Below are positions 43,330 through 51,743 of a DNA stretch of 64,000 bases, in pieces. Each line of letters begins with the position of its first letter. Position 1 is the stretch's first letter. Under the pieces are notes generated by a model, which was not told the DNA's origin, did no database searches, and saw only the letters and a program-made list of their open reading frames with translations. A program made the position numbers and the translations under genes. This DNA comes from Acetivibrio cellulolyticus CD2 (GTDB lineage: Bacteria; Bacillota; Clostridia; Acetivibrionales; Acetivibrionaceae): contig NZ_JH556659.1 in assembly GCF_000179595.2 (NCBI RefSeq), positions 285,456 to 349,455 of the forward strand, read 5' to 3'.

Positions 43330-43372
43330 TAATTAAATATTAGAGTAATATACTAAATTTAAAGGTGAAAAT

Positions 43373-43897
43373 ATGAAAAAAATTGTTATAATCATAAATG
43401 GTCGAGGCGGTGTTGGAAAGGACACCCTTTGTAGTTTCATTAGTCGATACTATAAAACTATCAATGTATCCGCAATTACTCCAATAAAACAAATGGCTTC
43501 ATGTTATGGATGGAATGGAGAAAAAGACGAAAAATCAAGACGTTTTTTATCAGAACTTAAGCGTGTATTTATTGAATATAATGACCTTCCTAATCAATAT
43601 TTAGTAGCAGAGTATAAAAAGTTTTTAGATGATGATAATATGATTATGTTTGTGCATATTAGGGAAAAAGACCAGATCTCAAAGTTTATTGAGAGTGTTG
43701 GTGGACACTGTATAACATTATTGGTTAGAAGCAATATATTTGGTTCAACTAATTTTATCTACAGAAATTATTCTGATGACAATGTAGAAGATTACACTTA
43801 CGATTACTATTATGATAATAATAAGCCATTAGAATTGGCAGAAAAAGATTTTTTTGATTTTTTTAATATGATTTTAAATAGTGAGCATGTAATTTAA
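43373..43897 (+). CDS. P-loop (deoxy)nucleotide kinase-like protein
   Basis: 174 residues. It begins MKKIVIIINGRGGVGKDTLC with Walker A GRGGVGKDT, as in deoxynucleoside monophosphate kinases of phage and adenylate-kinase-like enzymes. IVRFVHIRE-like MIMFVHIREKDQISKFIE corresponds to the middle strand. The lid region is short and acidic (DDNVEDYTYDYYYDNN). The likely role is phosphorylation of a (deoxy)nucleotide; the substrate is unassigned. Confidence 0.7.
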   Translation: MKKIVIIINGRGGVGKDTLCSFISRYYKTINVSAITPIKQMASCYGWNGEKDEKSRRFLSELKRVFIEYNDLPNQYLVAEYKKFLDDDNMIMFVHIREKDQISKFIESVGGHCITLLVRSNIFGSTNFIYRNYSDDNVEDYTYDYYYDNNKPLELAEKDFFDFFNMILNSEHVI

Positions 43898-43955
43898 CTT
43901 TTAACCCTATTATAAAGCTATAAGTTTATAAATAGTGGAATGGAGAAGTAAATTA

Positions 43956-44438
43956 ATGAAGTTGCGAAATTTAACTGTTGTTTACATTTTTGACCAAAAT
44001 AGAATTCTTATGATGCATCGATTTGCTTCAAAAGTATCAAATGTACCATACTGGACAGGAATTGGCGGTCATTTTGAGGAAAATGAACTTAACGATCCGC
44101 AAAAATGTTTATTGCGCGAATTGTTTGAGGAAACTGGTATTGAAGTTAATTCAATAGAGAAGTTAAATTTAAAATATATTGTACTAAATAATGTTGGACA
44201 TGAAATCCAACAGCAGTATGTATTTTTTGCGCAACTCAAAAATAAGCACGTGAAACTAATCGATTGTACAGAGGGGCATGCAGTTTGGATTGATGCTGCT
44301 CATGTTTTTGGTTTACATATGTCTTATACTAATACTGCCATCCTTAAGCATTACTTCAATATTGGTTTAAATTCTAAAAAAATGTATGTTGGTATTTCTG
44401 AAAAAGATAGTACAAGCGTATCAATTATCCCATTATAA
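43956..44438 (+). CDS. NUDIX hydrolase
   Basis: 160 residues from ATG 43956 after GGAGAAG; the frame is open to 43935. The Nudix box is complete: a GGHFEEN start and RELFEETGIE end spanning ~38-62 with the catalytic Glu residues. NUDIX enzymes cleave nucleoside diphosphate-linked compounds, often damaged or modified dNTPs. Its last 18 codons lie in a 164-bp segment that is tandemly duplicated downstream. Confidence 0.88.
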   Translation: MKLRNLTVVYIFDQNRILMMHRFASKVSNVPYWTGIGGHFEENELNDPQKCLLRELFEETGIEVNSIEKLNLKYIVLNNVGHEIQQQYVFFAQLKNKHVKLIDCTEGHAVWIDAAHVFGLHMSYTNTAILKHYFNIGLNSKKMYVGISEKDSTSVSIIPL

Positions 44439-44711
44439 AATCAGGAGAAATATTGTAAAACTAGATAAAATATTGTAGAATAGTACATAGTTGTTAATCT
44501 TAATTTGAGGTTTATATATTAAAAACATATTTAAGGGTGGTTAATATTTATGTTGGTATTTCTGAAAAAGATAGTACAAGCGTATCAATTATCCTATTAT
44601 AAAATTAAGAGAAATATTGTAAAACTAGATAAAATATCGTAGAATAATACATAGTTGTTAATTTTAATTTGATGTTTATATATTAAAAACATATTTAAGG
44701 GTGGTTAATAT
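44385..44711 (+). repeat. 164-bp tandem direct duplication
   Basis: Copy 1 (44385-44548) and copy 2 (44549-44711) differ at about seven positions. Each contains the last 18 codons of the NUDIX gene and the region up to the ribosome binding site of the next gene. Copy 2 is non-coding and puts an extra spacer between the two genes. Confidence 0.95.
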
Positions 44712-45183
44712 GAAAATATATTTAGGTGGTCCAATGTTCTCATATGCTGACGTTGTGAATAATTTGAGGCTAGCGACTAAATTGAGACAAAACGGATTTG
44801 ATGTTTACTGTCCAAACGAAAATATGTCTATAAATGATAAAGCAAGAACAGATATTACTGCTGAAAGAATATATTTAGCTGATATTCAAGAGTTAGAGTC
44901 TTCTAATATTTTTGTTTGTCAAATTGCCGAGGATTCTGGAACTATGTGGGAATCTGGATATATGGACTGTTTGTCAAAATACGTAAATTCCGAGAAGTAT
45001 CTGGGATGTATTGGTTTGGCTACAGATATTCGTCTACAGACTTTGCCTGATCCAAATAAATTTGGAGTGGATAATCAATCTATGTATCTCAACCAATTTA
45101 TAGTTGGAGGACTTAAATTATCTCTAGGTGTATATTTAAATGAAGATGATATGATTTTAAAGATTATTAATTTAAAGAGGTAG
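44710..45183 (+). CDS. Nucleoside 2-deoxyribosyltransferase family protein
   Basis: 157 residues from ATG 44710 after AAGGGTGG. The N-terminus MKIYLGGPMFSYADVVNN and the pair DIQELESSNIFVCQI and DSGTMWESGYMDCL match the PF05014 family, whose Glu (here WESGY) is the nucleophile. These enzymes swap the base of deoxynucleosides or cleave deoxynucleotides. The setting next to deoxynucleoside kinase and NUDIX genes supports a deoxynucleotide-related role. Confidence 0.82.
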   Translation: MKIYLGGPMFSYADVVNNLRLATKLRQNGFDVYCPNENMSINDKARTDITAERIYLADIQELESSNIFVCQIAEDSGTMWESGYMDCLSKYVNSEKYLGCIGLATDIRLQTLPDPNKFGVDNQSMYLNQFIVGGLKLSLGVYLNEDDMILKIINLKR

Positions 45184-45187
45184 TGTT

Positions 45188-45793
45188 ATGAACGACAAAA
45201 CTGTATCTATAGCACTTGTTGGTGGTATTGCTGTCGGAAAAACAACTATTGGAAAGGAATTATGTAATAGACTTAGCAATTGTAGATTTATTGAAGAGGA
45301 TGTTACTAAAAATGTATTTCTACCGGATTTTTATAATGATATGAAAAGGTGGGGATTTCACAGTAGAGTATCCACTCTAGCTATGATTGCTTCAAATTAT
45401 CTAATAGATACAAGCAATGAAAATTATGTAGTGATGGACAGATGTCTAGACGAGCTAATTACATTTGCGGAGATGCATTTTGATAATGGAAATATGAATA
45501 GTATGGAATATGAAGTTTATCGTAAACTATATGATTGTATGGTATCATTTGCACCTAAGATAAATATATTTATTTATTGTTATTGTAGCATAGGCACTTC
45601 TTTGGAACGGATAAAAAAAAGAAACAGATCTTTCGAACAAACCATTAGTAGCTCATATCTTTATAGACTGAACAGCTATTACGAAAAGTGGATTAATTCG
45701 GTGGAAAAGAAAAGAATCGTCAAAATTGATACGGATGTTGAAAATGATATTGATAAAATTGTTAATGACATAATTTCTGTTTCAAAAAACTAA
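45188..45793 (+). CDS. Deoxynucleoside kinase-like protein
   Basis: 201 residues, four bases after the previous stop, so cotranslated. Walker A GGIAVGKTT (~12-20), the DRCLDE element where dNKs have DRS, and the lid ERIKKRNRSFEQTI then YLYRLNSYYEKW match bacterial deoxyadenosine/deoxycytidine kinases. It should phosphorylate a deoxynucleoside to its monophosphate. It follows the deoxyribosyltransferase, so the two could make and then trap a nucleoside. Confidence 0.82.
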   Translation: MNDKTVSIALVGGIAVGKTTIGKELCNRLSNCRFIEEDVTKNVFLPDFYNDMKRWGFHSRVSTLAMIASNYLIDTSNENYVVMDRCLDELITFAEMHFDNGNMNSMEYEVYRKLYDCMVSFAPKINIFIYCYCSIGTSLERIKKRNRSFEQTISSSYLYRLNSYYEKWINSVEKKRIVKIDTDVENDIDKIVNDIISVSKN

Positions 45794-45817
45794 ATTCTAT
45801 TTAGCGGTAGGTATATT

Positions 45818-47248
45818 GTGAAAAAGTCCATATCCACATTTGAGAGAAAAAACATTTTTTTAGATTTTATGAGTCCAGATAATTGGAAAACATATGCAAC
45901 TTTTTCTGAAAAAAAATCAGATGATTCCAAAGTATCAATACTCCAAAAAAGTCTTAACATAGCTGTGCTTTTATCAAAGGACTATTGTTTACTACCACCT
46001 GGTTTTATTGCACAGTCGGTCTTAGCCAAAAAAGCACTCGAGCAAAAAGCTGCATTTTTAGAGGAACGATTAATATTGTTTCCACTTAGGGAAAGTAACC
46101 TTGGAGATTTTTTTGAAAAAAAGCAATCTGAATATATGCAAGTTAAAGATAGTCATAAGGGTTTTTACAAAAAGGATGGACAGATTTTTATCAAAAAGTA
46201 TGTTGGTGCGATAATCGGGCGCCAAGCGTCAATGGGTTCAACTATAGCAGAGCAGTGGCAAAGTATTCCTGATAGTTCAAAAGTGTGGTCTCCGATTATA
46301 CAGGTAGCACCTAAACTGGCTGACCAGATTCGAATAGCACCAGCAAGTTTAAAGAACCAAGGATTATCAGTTACTCTTGAAGCTGTAAAACTTACTTTAG
46401 GTATTGAAAATAATTATTTAGATTTTGTGTTGAATCAGGCGATTCAACATGAATATACTAAAACCTATCTTGATGAATATGATGCAGTAATAATTAGAAA
46501 TATTCCCCCGAAACCTTATAACATCAATTATTTGGTGGAAACTGAATGGTTGTTTTATGATTACTATATTTTTAGCGAAGTCCTAAAAGTTATTGGAGTT
46601 AACTCTTATATTGAAAATACTAATGCCGAAACTATTATTTCTATTAGGAGAAGTCCTGAATACTTTAATTTTATGCAATTATATGAAACAGTTTGTTGTG
46701 ATAAATTAAGCAGGGGCGAGGTAGTAGCGTATTTTGCCTCAATAAAAAATATTATTGGGAGTTCAGTGAAAAGTGAGTTTTTACTTGATGAAACAAACCC
46801 CAAAAAACAGCTAGATACTGTTTTGCAAATATTAAATGCTATAGTAGAATTACGTGATGACAATGCTTCAGCAAATGAAGCTAGAAAAAATCATCAACAA
46901 GTTAGTAGTGCGTATATTGAAAATGCAATACGCTTATGTGAAAGCGAAAAGAACGATATTTGTAAAAAAATCAAAAATAAAATAACTGTGTATGACAATT
47001 ATATAGAAAATCTTAAAAAAAATGCTGGGAATGAATGCAAAATTATTGGATTAGTCACCTCAAAATGTGATCTATTAAACAAATTAGAGGATAAAGTACA
47101 AGAACATTTTACACAATCCATATCAATTATAAGTAACGCAAAGTCAATTAGGGAGATAGATTTATTAAGAAATGAACTAGCAAAAGAATTATCTGACTGT
47201 TGCTTAGAAGTTGAGAATATAATAAAAAAAGGTGAAAGATATGAATAA
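45818..47248 (+). CDS. Unknown 476-residue protein
   Basis: 476 residues, 24 bp after the kinase gene. The start is taken as GTG 45818, after GCGGTAGG with usual spacing. No signal or membrane segment, no motif I recognise. It opens KKSISTFERKNIFLDFMSPD, has a globular middle (YVGAIIGRQASMGSTIAEQW; DEYDAVIIRNIPPKPYNINY) and a long helical, probably coiled-coil C-terminus (NAIRLCESEKNDICKKIKNK onward). It overlaps the next gene by 8 bases, so the two are translationally coupled and probably act together. Confidence 0.7.
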   Translation: MKKSISTFERKNIFLDFMSPDNWKTYATFSEKKSDDSKVSILQKSLNIAVLLSKDYCLLPPGFIAQSVLAKKALEQKAAFLEERLILFPLRESNLGDFFEKKQSEYMQVKDSHKGFYKKDGQIFIKKYVGAIIGRQASMGSTIAEQWQSIPDSSKVWSPIIQVAPKLADQIRIAPASLKNQGLSVTLEAVKLTLGIENNYLDFVLNQAIQHEYTKTYLDEYDAVIIRNIPPKPYNINYLVETEWLFYDYYIFSEVLKVIGVNSYIENTNAETIISIRRSPEYFNFMQLYETVCCDKLSRGEVVAYFASIKNIIGSSVKSEFLLDETNPKKQLDTVLQILNAIVELRDDNASANEARKNHQQVSSAYIENAIRLCESEKNDICKKIKNKITVYDNYIENLKKNAGNECKIIGLVTSKCDLLNKLEDKVQEHFTQSISIISNAKSIREIDLLRNELAKELSDCCLEVENIIKKGERYE

Positions 47249-48566
47249 GATTAAAAGAATTTTTTGTGTTCTATTTAGGTTAAATAGTAATACTTTCACT
47301 TTCTTGAGCGGTATTTTTGTATCCGCCGTAGTAAATATGTACACTTCATTATTTTTTAGCAATGATATTACTAATAAATATTTAGTGTATTTAGCAATGA
47401 TTGCTATGTTAATTGTAAGTATTCTTTGGTTAGTTATTGCTGTCATTTTACAGCCACTACAAGATGTTTTCAAACAAACCCCAGCTGAAATTCTTCAAAG
47501 TATAGGGGCAGATAATGTTTGGAATGGAATTATATCCTCTCATTTGAAAAAAGTAATTATTATGTTAGCTATATGTATTGCTTTATCTGTTATTAGTATT
47601 GCACTAACTCTGCCACAGGAATCTACAGTACAAACGGAATCAATAATAAGTATCGGAAGTTATTTGCAGATGGGAAGCTATAACAATGAACCTATCTTAT
47701 GGAGATGTGTTGATATTGATAGTAATGGTCCTCTTATGCTTGCTGATAAAATCTTATGTTTAAAACCATTTGATGCAGCTGGAAGCCATAAATATTTAGA
47801 TGGTACTGCTCAAGGTGATGATGTTTACAACTACCGTAATAGTCTTGGATCTAACCTCTGGGAAACGTCGAACTTACGAGCATGGCTTAATTCTACAGCC
47901 AGTACGGGCAATATAATATGGATAGATGAATGTCCACCTACAGAAGCCTATGTATGGAATGGTTATAATGATTATGCAAATGAAAAAGGATTTTTGACAG
48001 ACGATAATTTTTCTACAAATGAAAGGAACTTTATAAAGTCAGTTTCTCAGAAGTCATTGCTAAGTACTACAGATGCAATGAAATTAAAGCTTGGTGGTAC
48101 TACTATGCACATTTTTAATGGGTCAATTTCATCAATTGTGCAAAACTATGATGTTGCATGTTACCAGAATATGACAGATAAAATGTTCTTACTAGATATA
48201 AAGCAACTATATAAATTATTCCAGAATAGAGCCGTTCTTGGTACAGATTATTATATAGGTCAACTAACAGAATATGCAGTAAGAAATTCTGATATTAAGG
48301 AAAACGGATTATTGCCAGGTAGGAAATGGTTAACGTGGATTAGAACGCCAGATAGCAGTAATGGTAGAAATGTGCGAATTGTCTCCTCTGATGGTAGTAT
48401 AAACTGTGACAGTGCGTATATTGGTCGTATTGGTATCAGACCTGCTTTCTACTTAAATATTTTGCTGACAACACCTCTAGCTGGGAAGGGTACTGATGTT
48501 AGCCCATATACAGTTATAGGTTGTAATTCTAGAACTGTTGATGTGGAACATGTGAAAAATAATTGA
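47241..48566 (+). CDS. Membrane protein with DUF6273-like C-terminal domain
   Basis: 441 residues from ATG 47241 after AAAGGTG. Three transmembrane helices (~15-40, 45-70, 105-128) are followed by an extracytoplasmic domain of the DUF6273 type: GSYLQMGSYNNEPILWRCVD, LMLADKILCLKPFDA, SNLRAWLNSTAS, FLLDIKQLYKLF, RKWLTWIRTPDSSNGRNVRI and IGIRPAFYLN. Such domains resemble the C-type-lectin/formylglycine-like fold used for binding. It is translationally coupled to the unknown 476-residue protein. Role unknown. Confidence 0.72.
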   Translation: MNKIKRIFCVLFRLNSNTFTFLSGIFVSAVVNMYTSLFFSNDITNKYLVYLAMIAMLIVSILWLVIAVILQPLQDVFKQTPAEILQSIGADNVWNGIISSHLKKVIIMLAICIALSVISIALTLPQESTVQTESIISIGSYLQMGSYNNEPILWRCVDIDSNGPLMLADKILCLKPFDAAGSHKYLDGTAQGDDVYNYRNSLGSNLWETSNLRAWLNSTASTGNIIWIDECPPTEAYVWNGYNDYANEKGFLTDDNFSTNERNFIKSVSQKSLLSTTDAMKLKLGGTTMHIFNGSISSIVQNYDVACYQNMTDKMFLLDIKQLYKLFQNRAVLGTDYYIGQLTEYAVRNSDIKENGLLPGRKWLTWIRTPDSSNGRNVRIVSSDGSINCDSAYIGRIGIRPAFYLNILLTTPLAGKGTDVSPYTVIGCNSRTVDVEHVKNN

Positions 48567-48710
48567 AAAACTCAATCAGTAAATTTGCTAATGTTATTCA
48601 ACAAGAATCTAGAGAATAAAAGAAAAAGACAGGTTTTTTTATTCCATTTCCCTTATTCTTGAACTGATTTCCAATTTTCCAGAATGATGATTTCCAGCAA
48701 CAAGAATATT

Positions 48711-48910
48711 CAGAAGAAACGGATTGTAAACCGCTACTTTATAATTACTACCACAGGAAGATAAAAGAAGGCAAAACAAAACATCAGAGGTTGAAGTGTG
48801 TTGAAAGAAAACTGGTAAATATCATTGAAGTATAAAACCGAGTACAGAAATCCAGAAACACAAGCCTTTGAAGAAGAAACACATATAGTTCAAATGATAG
48901 CAAAAGTTTG
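48711..48910 (+). pseudogene. Frameshifted C-terminal remnant of an IS110-family transposase
   Basis: One frame reads KPLLYNYYHRKIKEGKTKHQ and RLKCVERKLVNII, typical of IS110/IS116/IS902 transposase C-termini; the continuation TEYRNPETQ appears in another frame from about 48831. The N-terminal DEDD catalytic part is missing. It abuts the left end of the ISKra4-like element. Confidence 0.65.
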
Positions 48911-48974
48911 ATACATTGTAAATATGGCATTGAAAGGGGGGTGCATAAAATAATCGTGAACCATATTTTTACAT

Positions 48975-50297
48975 TCAGGCTGCTTTTGATTTCTTAAATA
49001 TAACTTTCTCAACCTCTTCCCAACGGTTACTTTCATGTTTAGCTCTTAGCACGGCCATATACTGAGCTCCATCAGTACCCCACCGCATGCCAGCCTGCTT
49101 CATACGCTTTTGAACAATGGTCTTGTTACCACTTTCTATCATACCACTACCAATGTAATAATTTTTGTTTTTATATTCAAGATAATGCATCTTATCAATG
49201 TTATTTTTGATATAACCTTCAAGATTCACTGTTTTGTTAGCCTTATCCACACTTATAGTACTTCTTGCAACCTTTTTCAATGCCTTTTTGAATTGTTCTG
49301 TCTTTATATAGTATATCATTGTATCTGCCCATTTTTTATACTTCTTTTCAATGCATGAAAGCAACTCTTTCGCATAGCTATAAACGTTTTCTGTCATATG
49401 ATAAAAATCTAGAATGTATTCAGCATCAGGAAACATCTCTTCACACATATTCCATACCCAATGTGCACCATCTCCAATTATCACTACCTTTTTCACTCTG
49501 CCATATCCAGCTCTTGCAGCAGAATCAAAGAGCACTTTCTTAAATTCTGCTACACTGCCCATGTAAGTAATATATTCCTTTTTTGTGATAATGGAACTGC
49601 CATTTTTTCGCTTGATTACATCCTTGTCTAGGAATGTTAGTCCAAGTTTCATTTCCTTCCATGTGCTTCCATTTTCATCTTCAACACGAGTGTTAACCGC
49701 AGAGCCATCCATAGATATGTATAAAATTGTATTTTCTTTATCTTTTTCAAGCATTGCTGGAGCTGCTACTTCAGGACAGGAATATGCTAGATTAGACTTT
49801 TCCATTTGTATTTCAAACAATTCTTTACCAACTTCTTCAGATAAAATTTGGATTTGGGTAGCACTGATTTCTATTCCCCTTAATTTTAATAATACTTCTT
49901 GAGCATTATTAAACCCGGGGATTATTTGTCCTATATATGTTATAAGTTCAAGAGAATCTTTGGTTAATCTATGTTCCTCATTAATTTGGAATAATTCATC
50001 ATTATGCCCGTATAATTTCCCACATTTACTGCAATAGTCCATATTACGAACAAAAACAAGCTTACCATAGGGCGTTAAAATAACTAACGGTTGCTTTTTC
50101 TTTTTGTTTTCGGATGGCTTAACTTCTTCAGTTATCATTTTACTTGTATCTTGTAAAACCTTTTCTTTTGCTTTTTCCAGATGTTCCCCAATCAATTGAC
50201 TAATACCTGTAGCATCTAATTTATTATCTTTCAGACCGTTTCTTAATTTTTCTTCGAGTTCTTTCATAATTGAATTTACATCTATTTTATTGTTCAT
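48975..50297 (-). CDS. ISKra4-family transposase
   Basis: 440 residues from ATG 50297 after GGGGGTTACAGAAG; the frame is open to 50321. Features in order: zinc-like DYCSKCGKLYG (~115), an ILYISMDGSAVN strand with the first catalytic Asp, VVIIGDGAHWVWNMCEEMF with the second, DFYHMTENVYSYAKELL, and the closing IGSGMIESGNKTIVQKRMK and MKQAGMRWGTDGAQYM block with Glu. These fit a DDE transposase of ISKra4 type. The gene looks intact. Confidence 0.85.
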   Translation of the reverse strand: MNNKIDVNSIMKELEEKLRNGLKDNKLDATGISQLIGEHLEKAKEKVLQDTSKMITEEVKPSENKKKKQPLVILTPYGKLVFVRNMDYCSKCGKLYGHNDELFQINEEHRLTKDSLELITYIGQIIPGFNNAQEVLLKLRGIEISATQIQILSEEVGKELFEIQMEKSNLAYSCPEVAAPAMLEKDKENTILYISMDGSAVNTRVEDENGSTWKEMKLGLTFLDKDVIKRKNGSSIITKKEYITYMGSVAEFKKVLFDSAARAGYGRVKKVVIIGDGAHWVWNMCEEMFPDAEYILDFYHMTENVYSYAKELLSCIEKKYKKWADTMIYYIKTEQFKKALKKVARSTISVDKANKTVNLEGYIKNNIDKMHYLEYKNKNYYIGSGMIESGNKTIVQKRMKQAGMRWGTDGAQYMAVLRAKHESNRWEEVEKVIFKKSKAA

Positions 50298-50543
50298 CTT
50301 CTGTAACCCCCTATTATACATTGATTTTTATATTTGTTTATATATGTAAATTTATGCTCTATTTTACATCATGACGCAAAACAAAAACTGGAATAAGCCC
50401 ATTGTTTTGAACTATTCCAGCTTCTATTCCTTTTGCTTTCTATATTTTTTAACTGTGTTTCTACTACTAATTTCTAATTGGAATAATATAGTGTACGAAA
50501 ACTAAATGTATCCATAAGAAAGGCCGAAATTAGGCTTATACCC

Positions 50544-50747
50544 TGTTTTAGTGTCAAATGACGTAATGCTTGACCTGAGCATTAAAATCAGTGGCCGAAA
50601 GCTTGATAATTTTGAAGCAAAAATGCCAAGGACGGCATTTTTAGCGTCTCGGGACAGGATGTCCCATAGACGCGGCGAAAAATTATCAAGCCGAGGCCTA
50701 CTGATTTTTTGCGAAGGTCACGCATGGAGTCGTTTGACACTAAAACA
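50544..50747. repeat. 204-bp branched palindromic element
   Basis: Outer arms of 15 bp are exact complements (TGTTTTAGTGTCAAA at 50544-50558; complement at 50733-50747). Pairing continues imperfectly inward through 50613 and 50676 (AATCAGTGGCC region, CTTGATAATTTT region). The centre holds two separate hairpins: AAAAATGCC/GGCATTTTT (50619-50642) and GCGTCT-GGGACA/TGTCCC-AGACGC (50644-50673). The whole folds as a long stem ending in a three-way junction. Confidence 0.85.
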
Positions 50748-51005
50748 ACAGGCACTGGATCTAAATCAGCTCCATAATATCAAGATTTAGCTATTATACT
50801 TTTATAAATGGTTATGATTTAAAATAATCTTCTTGGGTAATCAAACAACACTAAAACTTATTGATGTTATTTCCACAATATGGTTCGCGGAAATTAAATG
50901 CACCCTTGAAAGAGTGCCAATAAAAATACTGAAAAAGTACATTTATTAAGGATTTTGGGCTGAAATGATTTTTATATCATATTCAGCCTAACCTAAAGCT
51001 TTTAT

Positions 51006-51320
51006 TTATTGCATAGGTGCATTAAAATTCTGTGCTTGCTGCTGTTGTATGGCTTGTTTTCCCTTTTCGGTATGTTCTGCTTCTTTTGGACATAAAATAT
51101 ACAACAGTTGCTGAAGCTCTCCAACATGTTGTCTTTCTTCATCAGCAATATGATAAAGAATCTTTTTTGCTCTTTCATCGGTTGTAGCCATAGCATGAGC
51201 CTCATATCCTATAATAGCTTCAAGCTCACCAGCCATATCTACTCTAAGAGCCTGAGCTAATTCTTCATTGGACATTTGCTTTGGGACGTTTGCTACAAAG
51301 GGGTTTCCTAAAAGTGCCAT
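51006..51320 (-). CDS. Short ferritin-like protein (encapsulated-ferritin-like)
   Basis: 104 residues, start after AAGGAAAAGGATGTG. Two helices carry a ferritin-like half-site: GELEAIIGYEAHAMATTDER and ADEERQHVGELQQLLYILCP, with Glu and EExxH ligands. This two-helix plan is seen in encapsulated ferritins, which dimerise to complete the diiron centre; rubrerythrin-like relatives are an alternative. No encapsulin gene is in the window. The Gln-rich C-terminus (QQQQAQNFNAPMQ) could be a targeting tail. Confidence 0.7.
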   Translation of the reverse strand: MALLGNPFVANVPKQMSNEELAQALRVDMAGELEAIIGYEAHAMATTDERAKKILYHIADEERQHVGELQQLLYILCPKEAEHTEKGKQAIQQQQAQNFNAPMQ

Positions 51321-51556
51321 TTTAACACATCCTTTTCCTTAGATATATAAAGTATTTTTTGTAGTTTACAGAATAATATACATCTGAAGATATCCAGCTG
51401 TAAAAGTCAAAATAGGCTTTATAAGCACATAATACACTTGCTTGGTTTATTAAGGCATGAATGAAAAATTGTTGTTTGGCATGTTTTGTTTGAAATAATT
51501 CAGGGAAATATGTATATTTATTACATCTGTTTAATAGATTTATAGGAGTGTTTTTT

Positions 51557-51673
51557 ATGTGTGATTATATTCAAACAGCATCAGACAGTATAAATGATGT
51601 TGGAAATAAGACAAATAAGGGTATTTTTGCGGCAAGCCTTGGGGAAAGTAACTTTATGTTCAAGTTGGAATGA
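51557..51673 (+). CDS. 38-residue protein upstream of hydrogenase, unknown
   Basis: ATG 51557 follows TATAGGAG with good spacing and encodes MCDYIQTASDSINDVGNK and so on to FMFKLE, stop. It is not recognisable as part of a NiFe small subunit. It is 70 bp upstream of the large-subunit gene on the same strand. Confidence 0.4.
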   Translation: MCDYIQTASDSINDVGNKTNKGIFAASLGESNFMFKLE

Positions 51674-51743
51674 AGAGGACATGTTGCACGCATCATAGGT
51701 AAAAACCATTCGTTTCATACAACACGACAAGAGAGGTAAAGAA

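Larger units (their letters stand above)
48926..50918. mobile_element. ISKra4-like insertion sequence, probable extent
   Basis: The transposase is flanked by imperfect inverted repeats: left 48941-48964 and right 50883-50906 agree at 18 of 24 positions, with outer GGCA...TGCC extending them. A weaker right-end candidate (14 of 24) is at about 50490-50513; if that is the true end, the element is ~1.6 kb and the palindrome lies outside it. No clear target duplication was found. Confidence 0.5.

Noticed and set aside
50551-50790. 79-residue plus-strand frame
   Set aside because: It is a translation of the branched palindrome; the pairing explains the open frame.
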